NCBI GenBank assembly: GCA_038231495.1 | Contig: JBBRLG010000043.1 | Coordinates: forward strand, 1 to 22,815 | Length of the DNA: 22,815 nt | Origin: JBBRLG01 sp038231495 | GTDB lineage: Bacteria > Planctomycetota > Planctomycetia > Gemmatales > Gemmataceae | Reading direction: 5' to 3' | Shown: positions 1 through 6,949 of the stretch, piece after piece | Position numbering within the stretch: position 1 is the first letter of the stretch | Layout: every line of letters begins with the position of its first letter | The notes under the pieces: generated by a model | Told to the model about the DNA's origin: nothing | What the model saw: only the letters and a program-made list of their open reading frames with translations | Databases searched by the model: none | Translations under genes and position numbers: made by a program

Positions 1-178
1 GGGACTTTCTCAAAGGCGGTGTACATAGCGGTGTACAACAGCGGACAGTTGGCTCGGCGCTCGTCGGCGCAGGTGGGCGCCGCAAAAGACGCTACACCAA
101 TACCTTACGCCAGCGCCGACGGCTCGTCGCCGAGCGCCGAACTGTCCGCGTCGGCGCTCAGCCGTAGAGAAAGTCCCC
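1..178. repeat. MITE-like nested inverted repeat
   Basis: The outer arms are GGGACTTTCTC (1-11) and its exact reverse complement (167-177). Inside them, GCGGACAGTT (41-50) pairs with 140-149 and CGGCGCTCG (55-63) pairs with 131-139, leaving a 4-base bulge. A short direct repeat GTGTAC occurs at 20-25 and 31-36. The whole could fold into one long hairpin of about 178 bases, the size and layout of a non-autonomous miniature element. The window starts at the arm, so the left end and any target-site duplication cannot be seen. A 61-codon reading frame inside it is only a by-product of the repeat. Confidence 0.55.
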
Positions 179-237
179 AGACCGACAAGGCAAACTTGAC
201 GTAAACGCCTCTAGGCCTAGCCTTTAAGAAGGTCATT

Positions 238-2337
238 ATGCACGCCAATCAAACCGATACTCAGCGCATTCTTGGGGGTGTTCAACAGTACGTCATCCCG
301 CTGTTCCAGCGTCCCTACAGCTGGGGAACGAAACAGTGGTCGATCCTGTGGCAAGATCTCGTTGAATTATGCGAGGACGATAAGCCTCGCAACCATTTTA
401 TCGGGTCCATCGTCACCATGCCCTCGAAGTCTGTGCCGGAAGGCGTGACAAAGTTCATCCTCATTGATGGCCAGCAGCGGCTGACCACCCTCCTTGTACT
501 GCTTGCCGCCGTGCGTGACAAAGCACGGACGATGCCAGGCAACCTCGGCGACAAGATCGACGATTTGCTGCTCAAAAATCGGCACCAGGACGGTACGGAT
601 GTCTTCAAGCTACTTCCAACCCAACTCGACCGTTCAAGCTTCGCTGCCATCATGGAGGGCGGTGTTCTGCCCAAGGAAGGGCAGATCTGGAAAGCGTTCG
701 ATTTTTTCCAGAAGAAACTCCGGTTACAGTCTGAGGTAAACTTAGAGAAGCTCAACACGGTAATTGGCAAGAATCTGGTGCTGGTCAGCATCGTCCTGGA
801 CAAGGATGATAACCCGTACCTGATCTTTGAGAGCCTCAACGCCAAGGGCCAACCACTCACTCAGGCCGACCTCATCCGGAATTACTTTTTCATGCGAATT
901 CATGTTCAGGCTCAGGAAGCACTTTTTGCCGAACACTGGCAGCCAATGCAACAACTTCTCGGCGAAAATCTGACTGAATTTATCCGGCATTTTCTCATGC
1001 GTGACGGCAAAAATGTAAAGCAGAGCGATGTTTACTACACGCTGAAGGAGAACATCGAGAACCTGTCAGACGACGAAATCGTCCACTACTTAAAAGAGGT
1101 GTCTCATTATTCCCGATACTATGCGAAACTTCTCGACCCAGGTCAGGAGAAATGCCCCAAGATAGCAGTCCGAATGACTCGCCTCAACCGTTTCGAGGCG
1201 ACTACTACTTATCCGTTCCTACTGAATGTCTATGACGATTACGTTTCCGGCGGGCTTACGGAGGACGACTTTGTTGCCATCCTCAACGTCCTGGAAACTT
1301 TTCTCATCCGGCGATTCCTTTGCAACGTGCCGACACATGGGCTAAACCGCATGTTCGCCGCGCTGTACGGCCAGGCGATGCGCGAGGGCACGCTATTGGA
1401 CGGTGTCAAACAAGCCCTTGGCGACAAGAACTTCCCGAACGACCAAGTGTTCCGAGAGCAATTTGCCTCTGGCAGGTTGTACGGTGGAGGTGAGCGGCTC
1501 GGCAAAGCAAAGCTCATCTTGGAGCGGTTGGAGATGTCATTCGAGCATAAAGAGGTAATTGACGCTGCTCTCCTGACCATTGAACACGTCATGCCGCAAA
1601 CGCCGACGGAGTGGTGGAAACGGGAATTGGGCGATGAATGGGAGGTGACGCACGACACCTGGCTGGACACTGCGGGTAACCTGACGTTGACCGGGTACAA
1701 CCCAGAACTATCCAACTCTGACTTTCCTACGAAGAAGGCGATTCTCGCCAAGAGTCACGTTGAGTTGAACAGGTATTTCTCGAAAGTCGAAACGTGGGAC
1801 GAGCAGGCGATAACCCGCCGGGGAGAACAGTTGGCCGAGACGGCGCTTGAGATTTGGCCTGACTTCGCCGGCAGGGGAGGGCGAGAGGACGCCATTGCAA
1901 CCGGTGCCGGCGAGGAGCAGGAGGATGTGAAACTCCTTGTGGCTCGCGTGATCGATCATTTCGGGGGCGAGGCGGAACGGCTTGGAAGCGTTTCCCGGTT
2001 CATTGTCCGGGTCGGCGATGACAAGATCATCAACATCAAGTATTCAAAACGACACAGCGAATACTATTGGTTTGGGCTACACGCATCATTGTGGAAGGAG
2101 ATGGGCAAAGCCGGAGTTACTCATGTGATTTTCATCCTTGTACCGAACGGTTTTGTTACGGTCCCTATCGCCGTCGTTAGCGAGTACTTGGCGGAGGCAA
2201 ACGTCTCCCCAAAAAGTGACGGAACGATCCGGCATTACCATATGCAGATTTCACTCGAACCAAAGTTGGAATTCTTTCACTATGGTAAGACCGAGAGAAT
2301 ACCACTAAAGCAGTACTTTACAAAGTTCGAGCCGTAA
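238..2337 (+). CDS. DUF262/DUF1524 GmrSD-like nuclease
   Basis: A 699-residue protein that appears complete. The N-terminal DUF262 domain (about 1-230) shows the family opening IPLFQRPYSW (20-29) and the motif IDGQQR (76-81), a ParB/sulfiredoxin-like NTP-using fold. A DUF1524 HNH-type nuclease domain follows, with IEHVMPQ around 448-454 (His450) and GNLTLTGYN about 35 residues later. The last 140 residues form a further alpha/beta domain I cannot name. In GmrSD, a type IV restriction enzyme that cuts modified phage DNA, these two domains act together, so a defence role is likely by family. The start has an AAGAAGG ribosome site 4 bases upstream, and a weak TTGACG box lies at 196-201. Its base composition is visibly less GC-rich than its neighbours, suggesting transfer. 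The DNA target is unknown. Confidence 0.88.
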   Translation: MHANQTDTQRILGGVQQYVIPLFQRPYSWGTKQWSILWQDLVELCEDDKPRNHFIGSIVTMPSKSVPEGVTKFILIDGQQRLTTLLVLLAAVRDKARTMPGNLGDKIDDLLLKNRHQDGTDVFKLLPTQLDRSSFAAIMEGGVLPKEGQIWKAFDFFQKKLRLQSEVNLEKLNTVIGKNLVLVSIVLDKDDNPYLIFESLNAKGQPLTQADLIRNYFFMRIHVQAQEALFAEHWQPMQQLLGENLTEFIRHFLMRDGKNVKQSDVYYTLKENIENLSDDEIVHYLKEVSHYSRYYAKLLDPGQEKCPKIAVRMTRLNRFEATTTYPFLLNVYDDYVSGGLTEDDFVAILNVLETFLIRRFLCNVPTHGLNRMFAALYGQAMREGTLLDGVKQALGDKNFPNDQVFREQFASGRLYGGGERLGKAKLILERLEMSFEHKEVIDAALLTIEHVMPQTPTEWWKRELGDEWEVTHDTWLDTAGNLTLTGYNPELSNSDFPTKKAILAKSHVELNRYFSKVETWDEQAITRRGEQLAETALEIWPDFAGRGGREDAIATGAGEEQEDVKLLVARVIDHFGGEAERLGSVSRFIVRVGDDKIINIKYSKRHSEYYWFGLHASLWKEMGKAGVTHVIFILVPNGFVTVPIAVVSEYLAEANVSPKSDGTIRHYHMQISLEPKLEFFHYGKTERIPLKQYFTKFEP

Positions 2338-2407
2338 TGTTGAATCGGTTGGGTGTGAGTTAAGATTCGGTGTCAGTTCCGACAAAGGCAACACAAGGAA
2401 CACGGCA

Positions 2408-2626
2408 ATGAACGTAAAGGAAGCTCCCACAAAGGTCCTGGAAGCCTTGCCGGAGGAGCGGTTGCGCGAAGTTCTGGATTTCGCGGCGTTCTTGCTTTCG
2501 TTCCCAAACTCCTGTTTGGGAACGTCCGGCACGAAACGCCGGTTCGAGTCCCAGCGGACTGGCCGGAACAACGTTTCGCCTGGGCTGTTCCCAAACAGGA
2601 GTTTGGGAAGCAGGATCAAGAAGTGA
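2408..2626 (+). CDS. DUF2281-like small protein, tail altered by a repeat
   Basis: A 72-codon frame whose first 30 residues (LPEERLREVLDFAAFLL) match the DUF2281 pattern found in small antitoxin-like proteins usually paired with a PIN toxin. From residue 31 onward the sequence is encoded by the REPIN-like element at 2500-2610, so the natural C-terminus has been replaced or extended, although the frame stays open to TGA at 2624-2626. No toxin gene follows; the next gene is metabolic. It is probably a solitary or decayed antitoxin. It may not be translated, and no strong ribosome site is seen beyond an A/G-rich stretch upstream. Confidence 0.5.
   Translation: MNVKEAPTKVLEALPEERLREVLDFAAFLLSFPNSCLGTSGTKRRFESQRTGRNNVSPGLFPNRSLGSRIKK
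2500..2610. repeat. REPIN-like pair of inverted REP hairpins
   Basis: Two hairpins with the same 10-base stem GTTCCCAAAC lie in opposite orientation: 2500-2523 with loop TCCT and 2587-2610 with loop AGGA (the last stem base is changed). Between them, CGAAACG (2532-2538) and CGTTTCG (2572-2578) are also inverted, so the 111 bases fold as one long imperfect hairpin. This is the layout of REPINs, which are mobilised by RAYT transposases in other bacteria. No RAYT gene is present here. The element lies inside the DUF2281-like reading frame. Confidence 0.7.
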
Positions 2627-2628
2627 CC

Positions 2629-2662
2629 GCCGCTTGCGGCTTTGCGCAAAGCCGCAAGCGGC
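2629..2662. repeat. Perfect 34-base palindrome
   Basis: The bases form an exact palindrome with arms GCCGCTTGCGGCTTTGC and no unpaired loop. It lies between the stop of the DUF2281-like gene and the ribosome site of the next gene. There is no T-run after it, so a classical Rho-independent terminator is not supported. An extragenic hairpin that limits readthrough, or a genome-wide repeat, fits better. Confidence 0.6.
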
Positions 2663-2681
2663 AAATGCGCCGAGGTGAACC

Positions 2682-3503
2682 ATGCGCCAGCCGCGAATCC
2701 TGATGTGTCCGCCGGATTATTTCGGCATCGAGTACGAGATCAACCCCTGGATGAGCCGAGCCCGTGCCAGCACGCCCGAACGCGCCTTCGGCCAGTGGCA
2801 CGCCCTCCACGACGCGCTGATCGGCCTGGGCGTGCAGGTCGAACTGATGACGCCGCAAAAGGGGCTGCCCGACCTCGTTTTCACGGCGAACGCCGGGTTG
2901 ATGTTCGGCAGCCGTTTCTTCAGCTCGCGCTTCCGCCACGAGGTGCGCGCTCGCGAGACGCCTTTCAACGACGCCTGGTTCGCGGAACACGGCTTCACCG
3001 TGGAACAATTACCCGAAGGCATCTATTTCGAGGGGGCCGGCGACGCACTATTTTGCGGACCGAAGCTGTTCGCCGGCTACCGCATCCGCAGCGACGTGCA
3101 GGCCCACCAGTACCTGGCCGGCGTCTTGCACAAGCAGGTGCTGCCCCTGGAACTGGTTAATCCGGCCTTTTACCATCTCGATACGTGTTTTTGCCCGCTT
3201 GCGCCTGGGGCGGCGATCTACTACCCCGAGGCGTTCGACGCCTACGGCCGCAAGGTCATCGAGACCAACGTGCCACGCCTGATTACGGTGGCCAAGGCGG
3301 AGGCCCATTGCTTCGGCTGCAACGCCGTCGTCGTCGGCAAGAGCGTCGTGGTGAACGCGGGCTGCGACCGGCTGGCGGCCGACCTGCAATCCCTGGGATA
3401 CCAGCCGGTGCCGGTCGAATTGGACGAATTCATCAAGGCCGGCGGCAGTGCCAAGTGCTTGACGCTGCGTCTGGACGGCGAGGACGCGGCGGTGTGGGAT
3501 TGA
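2682..3503 (+). CDS. Dimethylargininase/amidinotransferase family enzyme
   Basis: A 273-residue protein of the guanidino-group modifying superfamily (five-bladed propeller fold), which covers N-omega,N-omega-dimethylarginine dimethylaminohydrolase, arginine deiminase and amidinotransferases. The expected catalytic set is visible: PDLVFTAN with Asp64, FEGAGD with Glu117, His165 in YHLDTCF, and nucleophile Cys259 in GGSAKCLTL. Size and C-terminal cysteine fit the DDAH branch, which hydrolyses methylated arginine to citrulline and an amine, but substrate cannot be fixed from sequence alone. The start is supported by GAGGTG about 5 bases upstream. Cysteine dioxygenase follows after 77 bases on the same strand, so the two may be co-transcribed. 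No signal peptide is seen; it should be cytoplasmic. Confidence 0.85.
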   Translation: MRQPRILMCPPDYFGIEYEINPWMSRARASTPERAFGQWHALHDALIGLGVQVELMTPQKGLPDLVFTANAGLMFGSRFFSSRFRHEVRARETPFNDAWFAEHGFTVEQLPEGIYFEGAGDALFCGPKLFAGYRIRSDVQAHQYLAGVLHKQVLPLELVNPAFYHLDTCFCPLAPGAAIYYPEAFDAYGRKVIETNVPRLITVAKAEAHCFGCNAVVVGKSVVVNAGCDRLAADLQSLGYQPVPVELDEFIKAGGSAKCLTLRLDGEDAAVWD

Positions 3504-3580
3504 CCCCCTTGTCGCCGACCGCGGCATCGCTTACAGTAGGGTTTCCATCAACCCTTTCCTCATCGTCGGCGAGGTTTACC

Positions 3581-4114
3581 GTGGCCAACGACCTCCAAGC
3601 CATGCTCGCTTACCTGGACGCGCTCGAAGGCCGACCGGCGCTGCTGGGATTCACGGAGGATTTGACGCGCTTCGAGATCGACCTCGACGACGTGCTGCCG
3701 CTCGTGCGCTTTTCGGACCGCAATTACCAGCGTAATCTGCTGCGGGCGACGCCGGCCTATCATGCGTGGGTGCTGTGCTGGCAAAACGGCCAGCGGTCGC
3801 CGATCCACGACCACAGCGGCGCGGCGTGCGTGGTGCGCGTGCTGCGCGGCACCCTGACCGAGACGCTGTTCGAGTTCGCCCCCAACGGCCACGTGAAAGC
3901 GAGTTTCTCGCGCGACTACGCCGAGGGCAGCATTTTCGGCAGCGAGGACACCGACCTGCATCAGGTCTCGAACCTGCAAGCCGGCAACGCCGACCTGGTG
4001 ACGCTGCACGTTTACGCGCCGCCGCTGGTGGCGATGAACACCTACACGCTGCACGACCGGTCGCGCGGCCAAGAGGTTTGGGAAGTCGAATTCAGCAACG
4101 CGGCGGGGATATGA
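3581..4114 (+). CDS. Cysteine dioxygenase type I
   Basis: A 177-residue cupin protein starting at GTG, chosen because GAGG (3571-3574) lies 6 bases upstream and the conserved domain begins directly after it; the frame is open further upstream but without similarity. It oxidises L-cysteine to cysteine sulfinate using non-haem iron. The 3-His iron site is His76 and His78 (PIHDHSG) plus His127 (DLHQVSN). Cys83, five residues after His78, and Tyr145 in TLHVY match the positions of the Cys-Tyr crosslink of animal CDO. Many bacterial homologues lack that cysteine, as I recall. TLHVY also matches the Ser-x-His-x-Tyr active-site triad with Thr for Ser. Length is slightly shorter than animal CDO, as usual in bacteria. 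Confidence 0.88.
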   Translation: MANDLQAMLAYLDALEGRPALLGFTEDLTRFEIDLDDVLPLVRFSDRNYQRNLLRATPAYHAWVLCWQNGQRSPIHDHSGAACVVRVLRGTLTETLFEFAPNGHVKASFSRDYAEGSIFGSEDTDLHQVSNLQAGNADLVTLHVYAPPLVAMNTYTLHDRSRGQEVWEVEFSNAAGI

Positions 4115-4133
4115 CGAGACTCCCAAAACGACC

Positions 4134-4162
4134 GTAGCCGCAAGTCGTATCCTTGCGGCTAC
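4134..4162 (+). terminator. Hairpin after the cysteine dioxygenase gene
   Basis: An 11-base perfect stem, GTAGCCGCAAG (4134-4144) with CTTGCGGCTAC (4152-4162), encloses a 7-base loop 20 bases after the stop codon. No T-tract follows, so it may be a terminator of the hairpin-only kind or an extragenic repeat. The stem shares the core GCCGCAAG with the palindrome at 2629-2662, which suggests a common repeat family. Confidence 0.5.
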
Positions 4163-4170
4163 ATCGCTCA

Positions 4171-4217
4171 GTGCCCCGTGTAGGACTCGAATCTACAACC
4201 CGCTGATTAAGAGTCAG
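4171..4217 (-). other. tRNA-Lys(CTT) 3' fragment, putative att site
   Basis: Read on the minus strand, the bases form an anticodon arm (CTGA-CTCTTAA-TCAG, anticodon CTT), a variable region, a T arm with loop TTCGAGT, and the 3' acceptor strand ACGGGGC followed by A. The 5' half (acceptor 5' strand, D arm) is absent: the sequence on the other side of the anticodon stem does not resemble it. In the T stem the normally invariant G53 is A, giving an A-C mismatch, so the copy is not under tRNA selection. Such 3' halves are left when integrases insert into tRNA genes. The orientation implies the element lies to the right, with the intact tRNA at its far end outside the window. Confidence 0.7.
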
Positions 4218-4238
4218 CAGGCAACAGGACGTAAGTCT

Positions 4239-4599
4239 TTGCCGGCCAATAGTTCCGGCGAGCCACCAGCCGGCGTTATGCCGCGCGTTGTCCCCAAATC
4301 AACCCTCGGGCCAAAAAGCACCCCTGCGACCCCCGGCCAGGTCTCGCCGCAAGCCAGCCCGTCGAGTGAAAACGAAATAGAACCCTTGGATCAGGACCGG
4401 GCCCGCGTCGTCGCCGCGTGGGGCCTGTTGCCGGAGTACATCAAGGTCGCAGTGCTCGCGCTGGTGACCACCGCCACCGATTAACCTTGCCTTGCCGCTG
4501 AACCCGGCCCCCGTCGCCGCCGCGTGGCACGGGGTGCCCGAAGACCTCCGCCGCGCCGTGCCGACGCAGCTTGATTGCCTGCCGGGTGCGAAGTTATGA
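4239..4599 (+). pseudogene. Possible integrase C-terminal remnants
   Basis: Two consecutive coding-like segments lie in different frames. The frame from 4239 (a TTG) to the stop at 4482-4484 ends with RVVAAWGLLPEYIKVAVLAL. The frame from about 4492 to the stop at 4597-4599 reads PVAAAWHGVPEDLRRAV. Both carry the module (V/A)AAW-x2-(L/V)PE-x3-AV, which I associate with C-terminal tails of planctomycete tyrosine integrases; this is memory, not a search. The position next to the tRNA scar fits an eroded integrase gene. No catalytic Arg-His-Arg-Tyr core is present. From 4600 to 4726 I see only GC-rich sequence ending in the ribosome site of the next gene. Confidence 0.35.
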
Positions 4600-4726
4600 T
4601 GCGCTAGCAATCGCTGGGCTGCCTGCTCTCCGGCCGGGGGGCGGGCGCGGCGGGAATCGGCTGGCACCTCGTCAGCGGTCGGTTCCCCGCCAGCCCGGCG
4701 ACGGCACCTTCCTGACGAGGAAAACC

Positions 4727-5539
4727 ATGTCAAACTTCGGCAGACCTTTCACCAGCGCCGCCTCCAAGAAGGGTTACCAGGAAAGGGAGCGAGTCCGCGC
4801 CCCCGACGGCACAGAGTGGCTTTCAAAGCGAGCGGCGATGCGCTACCTCCACCGAACCGAATCTGCGGTGCGGAACTGGGGTAGGCGCTGTCCGCTCCTC
4901 GGCAACAAACCTATCGCAACTCGGAAGTTTTCGGACGCATTCGGCCGCGAAACCACCTACTACAGCAAGGTGGACCTGGACCGGGTCAGGAAAAAAATCC
5001 GGGCCCGCGATCAGGTCCCGACTTACCCGGGTCTAATACACACCCTGGTTGCCGCGACGACGCTCCAAGTCAGTTCCGCAACCCTTCATCGGCTCCTGAA
5101 AGAGTACAAATTCAAGGCCGTGAAAAGACGAGGCCAGTACGCGAACGGGGACGTCTGTTGGCGTTACTACGTCCCGGCAAAGTTCGTTGAGGCCGTGCAG
5201 CAGGATCGCGGCGCCGCGACCGGAACGGATCGGGTGACCATGCGCGAGGCCGCCACAATCCTTGGGCTGTCGGTAGCGGGTGTGGAGGGTCTTGTCGATC
5301 GCGGTACCCTGACAACGCTGCCTGGCCTTCCGAGAGAAATCGGGAACCGGCTACGCCGCGCGGCGGTGGTCGCCTTGAAAAAGAAGCGCGACGAAGCGGA
5401 AGTGGCTAGAATGGCCGTCCCGTCCAATTGGAAGGACACCGCCACACTTGCCCGCCTCCACAGGGTTGCCGTCATCACCATGTCCGGCATATTGCTCCGG
5501 TGGGTCAAGCAAGGCTTGTTAATTCGCATGGAAAGCTAG
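4727..5539 (+). CDS. Multi-HTH DNA-binding protein, part before amber codon
   Basis: A 270-residue frame opened by ATG with GAGG 7 bases upstream; a longer upstream frame has no support. I recognise no named family. It is lysine- and arginine-rich, with several helix-turn-helix-like stretches: residues about 31-55, 103-127, 172-193 (MREAATILGLSVAGVEGLVD) and 240-266. The frame is stopped by TAG at 5537-5539, yet stays open in the same phase to 6391. Alignment with its own second repeat shows the TAG where the other copy has TAC (Tyr): MES-stop-VERT against MHS-Y-VERT. So the protein was originally about 554 codons. The gene lies first in the phage-like module and could be a regulator or replication-initiation protein; neither is shown. 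Confidence 0.65.
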   Translation: MSNFGRPFTSAASKKGYQERERVRAPDGTEWLSKRAAMRYLHRTESAVRNWGRRCPLLGNKPIATRKFSDAFGRETTYYSKVDLDRVRKKIRARDQVPTYPGLIHTLVAATTLQVSSATLHRLLKEYKFKAVKRRGQYANGDVCWRYYVPAKFVEAVQQDRGAATGTDRVTMREAATILGLSVAGVEGLVDRGTLTTLPGLPREIGNRLRRAAVVALKKKRDEAEVARMAVPSNWKDTATLARLHRVAVITMSGILLRWVKQGLLIRMES

Positions 5540-6061
5540 GTCGAGCGAACAGCCAGGGACAATAAGTCCCGAGGCCGGGTAACGGACTATCTCTACGACC
5601 AGCAGGAGGTCAATCGCCTTTTCGCCAACCGGGGTGTCGAACCTGAAACGGACCGGGTGAGCGTCCGCGCGGCGGGTAAAATTTTGGGGCTGTCGAAAGC
5701 AGGCGTAGAGAGCCTCATCCACAAACGCACCTTAAAAGCTCTGCCCGGCGGTCCGAGAGCAAACGGAATCCGGCTAGCCCGCGCGGCGGTGGTCGCCCTG
5801 AAAAAGAAGCGCGACGAGGAGGTGGTGGCCAGACTCGCCGTCCCGTCCCATTGGAAGGGCGTGAACGCGCTCGCCCGCATCAACAAGACAAGTCGGGCAA
5901 CCATGCGCCGCTTGCTGAACCAGTGGGTCAAGGACGGCTTGCTAATTTGCATGCACAGCTACGTCGAGCGAACGGGCAAGGACAAAAAGTCCAAAGGCCG
6001 CAAGAAGCTAAAAGTTTACGACCCGCAAGAGGTCAATCGCCTGTTCACCCAACGTGGTAAG
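5234..6061 (+). repeat. Tandem duplication of 141 codons inside one gene
   Basis: Copy 1 (5234-5638) and copy 2 (5657-6061) align at a constant offset of 423 bases with no net insertion or deletion. For example GTCAATCGC occurs at 5609 and 6032, and the RAAVVALKKKRDE codons recur at the same offset. The copies differ at many positions, so the duplication is old enough to have diverged but is easily visible at the DNA level. Each copy contains two HTH-like stretches. Confidence 0.85.
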
Positions 6062-6391
6062 GACGAGGTTCACGCGAACGGCAACGGCACGCCGGTGACT
6101 ACCGCCAAGATTTCATCCCCGGTCCGTCCTCAAACCGAACCGTCGCCGAAATCGCAGCGCGATGTTGGCGGACGCCCGCGGACCGGCGATACGGCTGCCG
6201 TCCTCGAATTCTGCTACGACCACTACATCACTAAGGGGCAAACGGCGGCGACCGTGCTTTACTTGGCGGCCAAGAAGTTTGGAAACGATGCGCCGAAGGA
6301 TGCGGCCGTGGTGCGAATATACGCCAAGCGATGGGCCACCAGGGTACGTCCGCCCCTGTCAATGAAGCGCGATTCTAGCCGAGATTGTTGA
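5540..6391 (+). CDS. Multi-HTH protein, part after amber codon
   Basis: This is the in-frame continuation of the gene at 4727, open for 283 codons to TGA at 6389-6391. It could be re-initiated from GTG 5657 or made by readthrough of the TAG. Residues encoded from 5657 (VSVRAAGKILGLSKAGVESL) repeat the preceding part of the protein closely, including RAAVVALKKKRDE, AVPS-W and VNRLF. After the repeat comes a Pro/Ser-rich linker, then a different helical domain with GRPRTGDTAAVLEF and a basic end. No enzyme motif is seen. The good preservation after the stop argues either for a very recent mutation or for readthrough. Confidence 0.55.
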   Translation, partial: VERTARDNKSRGRVTDYLYDQQEVNRLFANRGVEPETDRVSVRAAGKILGLSKAGVESLIHKRTLKALPGGPRANGIRLARAAVVALKKKRDEEVVARLAVPSHWKGVNALARINKTSRATMRRLLNQWVKDGLLICMHSYVERTGKDKKSKGRKKLKVYDPQEVNRLFTQRGKDEVHANGNGTPVTTAKISSPVRPQTEPSPKSQRDVGGRPRTGDTAAVLEFCYDHYITKGQTAATVLYLAAKKFGNDAPKDAAVVRIYAKRWATRVRPPLSMKRDSSRDC

Positions 6392-6425
6392 CAGCGAAAA
6401 CACCTACAAAAACAGAGTAATCAGA

Positions 6426-6472
6426 GGGTAACAAAAGGGGTAACAAAACCCTTTTATTACCATTTGTTACCC
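6426..6472. repeat. GGGTAACAAA repeats, possible iterons or operator
   Basis: GGGTAACAAA occurs twice directly (6426-6435 and 6438-6447) and once inverted as TTTGTTACCC (6463-6472), with a partial inverted copy TTATTACC at 6455-6462. The cluster sits in an A/T-rich gap between the multi-HTH gene and the AlpA-like gene, just upstream of the PrimPol gene. A TTGACA box lies at 6388-6393 but has no convincing -10 at normal spacing. The arrangement fits binding sites for one of the HTH proteins, or replication iterons. Confidence 0.6.
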
Positions 6473-6544
6473 AAGTCGCTGCCACGAAATTCCCCTACTA
6501 TTGCTCGCATAGCCGTCGCCCCGTGCCTTGACGGAATCCGAGCC

Positions 6545-6931
6545 ATGCACCTCCGAAGGAAATCCGAATCTGCGAACGGATCGCTGCGGACCGCAAAGTC
6601 ACACGGCACGCCGCCCTCCCAACTCCTTGGGAGCGTGGCGACTGACGACGCCGACAACCACGAGGTCGCTGGCGGTTCCCCGGCAGTCGAGCAATCGACG
6701 GCCGATCCGTCAGTGCCGCTGCTGGTGTACGACACCTCGGACATGCGGCACGTCCTCCGCACCAGTGAGGCGACGCTGCATCGGCTGAGGGCGGCGGGCA
6801 AGCTGCCAAAAGCTCTCCGCTTGGGCGGCCAACTCAGGTGGTGCACGGAGGAAATCCGCAGGTGGGTCGAAGCCGGAATGCCGGACCAGCGGACCTGGGA
6901 AGCAACAAAAAGAGTGTCGGAGGGTAAATAG
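6545..6931 (+). CDS. AlpA/excisionase-like HTH protein
   Basis: About 128 residues from ATG 6545; the frame is also open from a TTG at 6464, but that start would lie in the inverted repeat, so the ATG is preferred. The first 55 residues are low-complexity. The C-terminal half is a MerR-like winged HTH of the HTH_17/AlpA type: LLVYDTSDMRHVLRTSEATL (59-78), the turn LHRLRAAGKLPKALRLG, then the wing residues QLRWCTEEIRRWVEAG (96-111). Such proteins act as excisionases or as transcription activators of integrated elements. It stands between the GGGTAACAAA repeats, which could be its sites, and the primase gene that begins 18 bases downstream. Confidence 0.75.
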   Translation: MHLRRKSESANGSLRTAKSHGTPPSQLLGSVATDDADNHEVAGGSPAVEQSTADPSVPLLVYDTSDMRHVLRTSEATLHRLRAAGKLPKALRLGGQLRWCTEEIRRWVEAGMPDQRTWEATKRVSEGK

Positions 6932-6949
6932 CGCCGGCCCCTGGAAGTT

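Noticed and set aside
19..204. 61-codon frame at the left end
   Set aside because: It lies inside the nested inverted repeat and owes its sequence to it.
4171..4240. A complete tRNA gene
   Set aside because: The acceptor 5' strand and D arm are missing and the T stem has a mismatch at a normally invariant pair.
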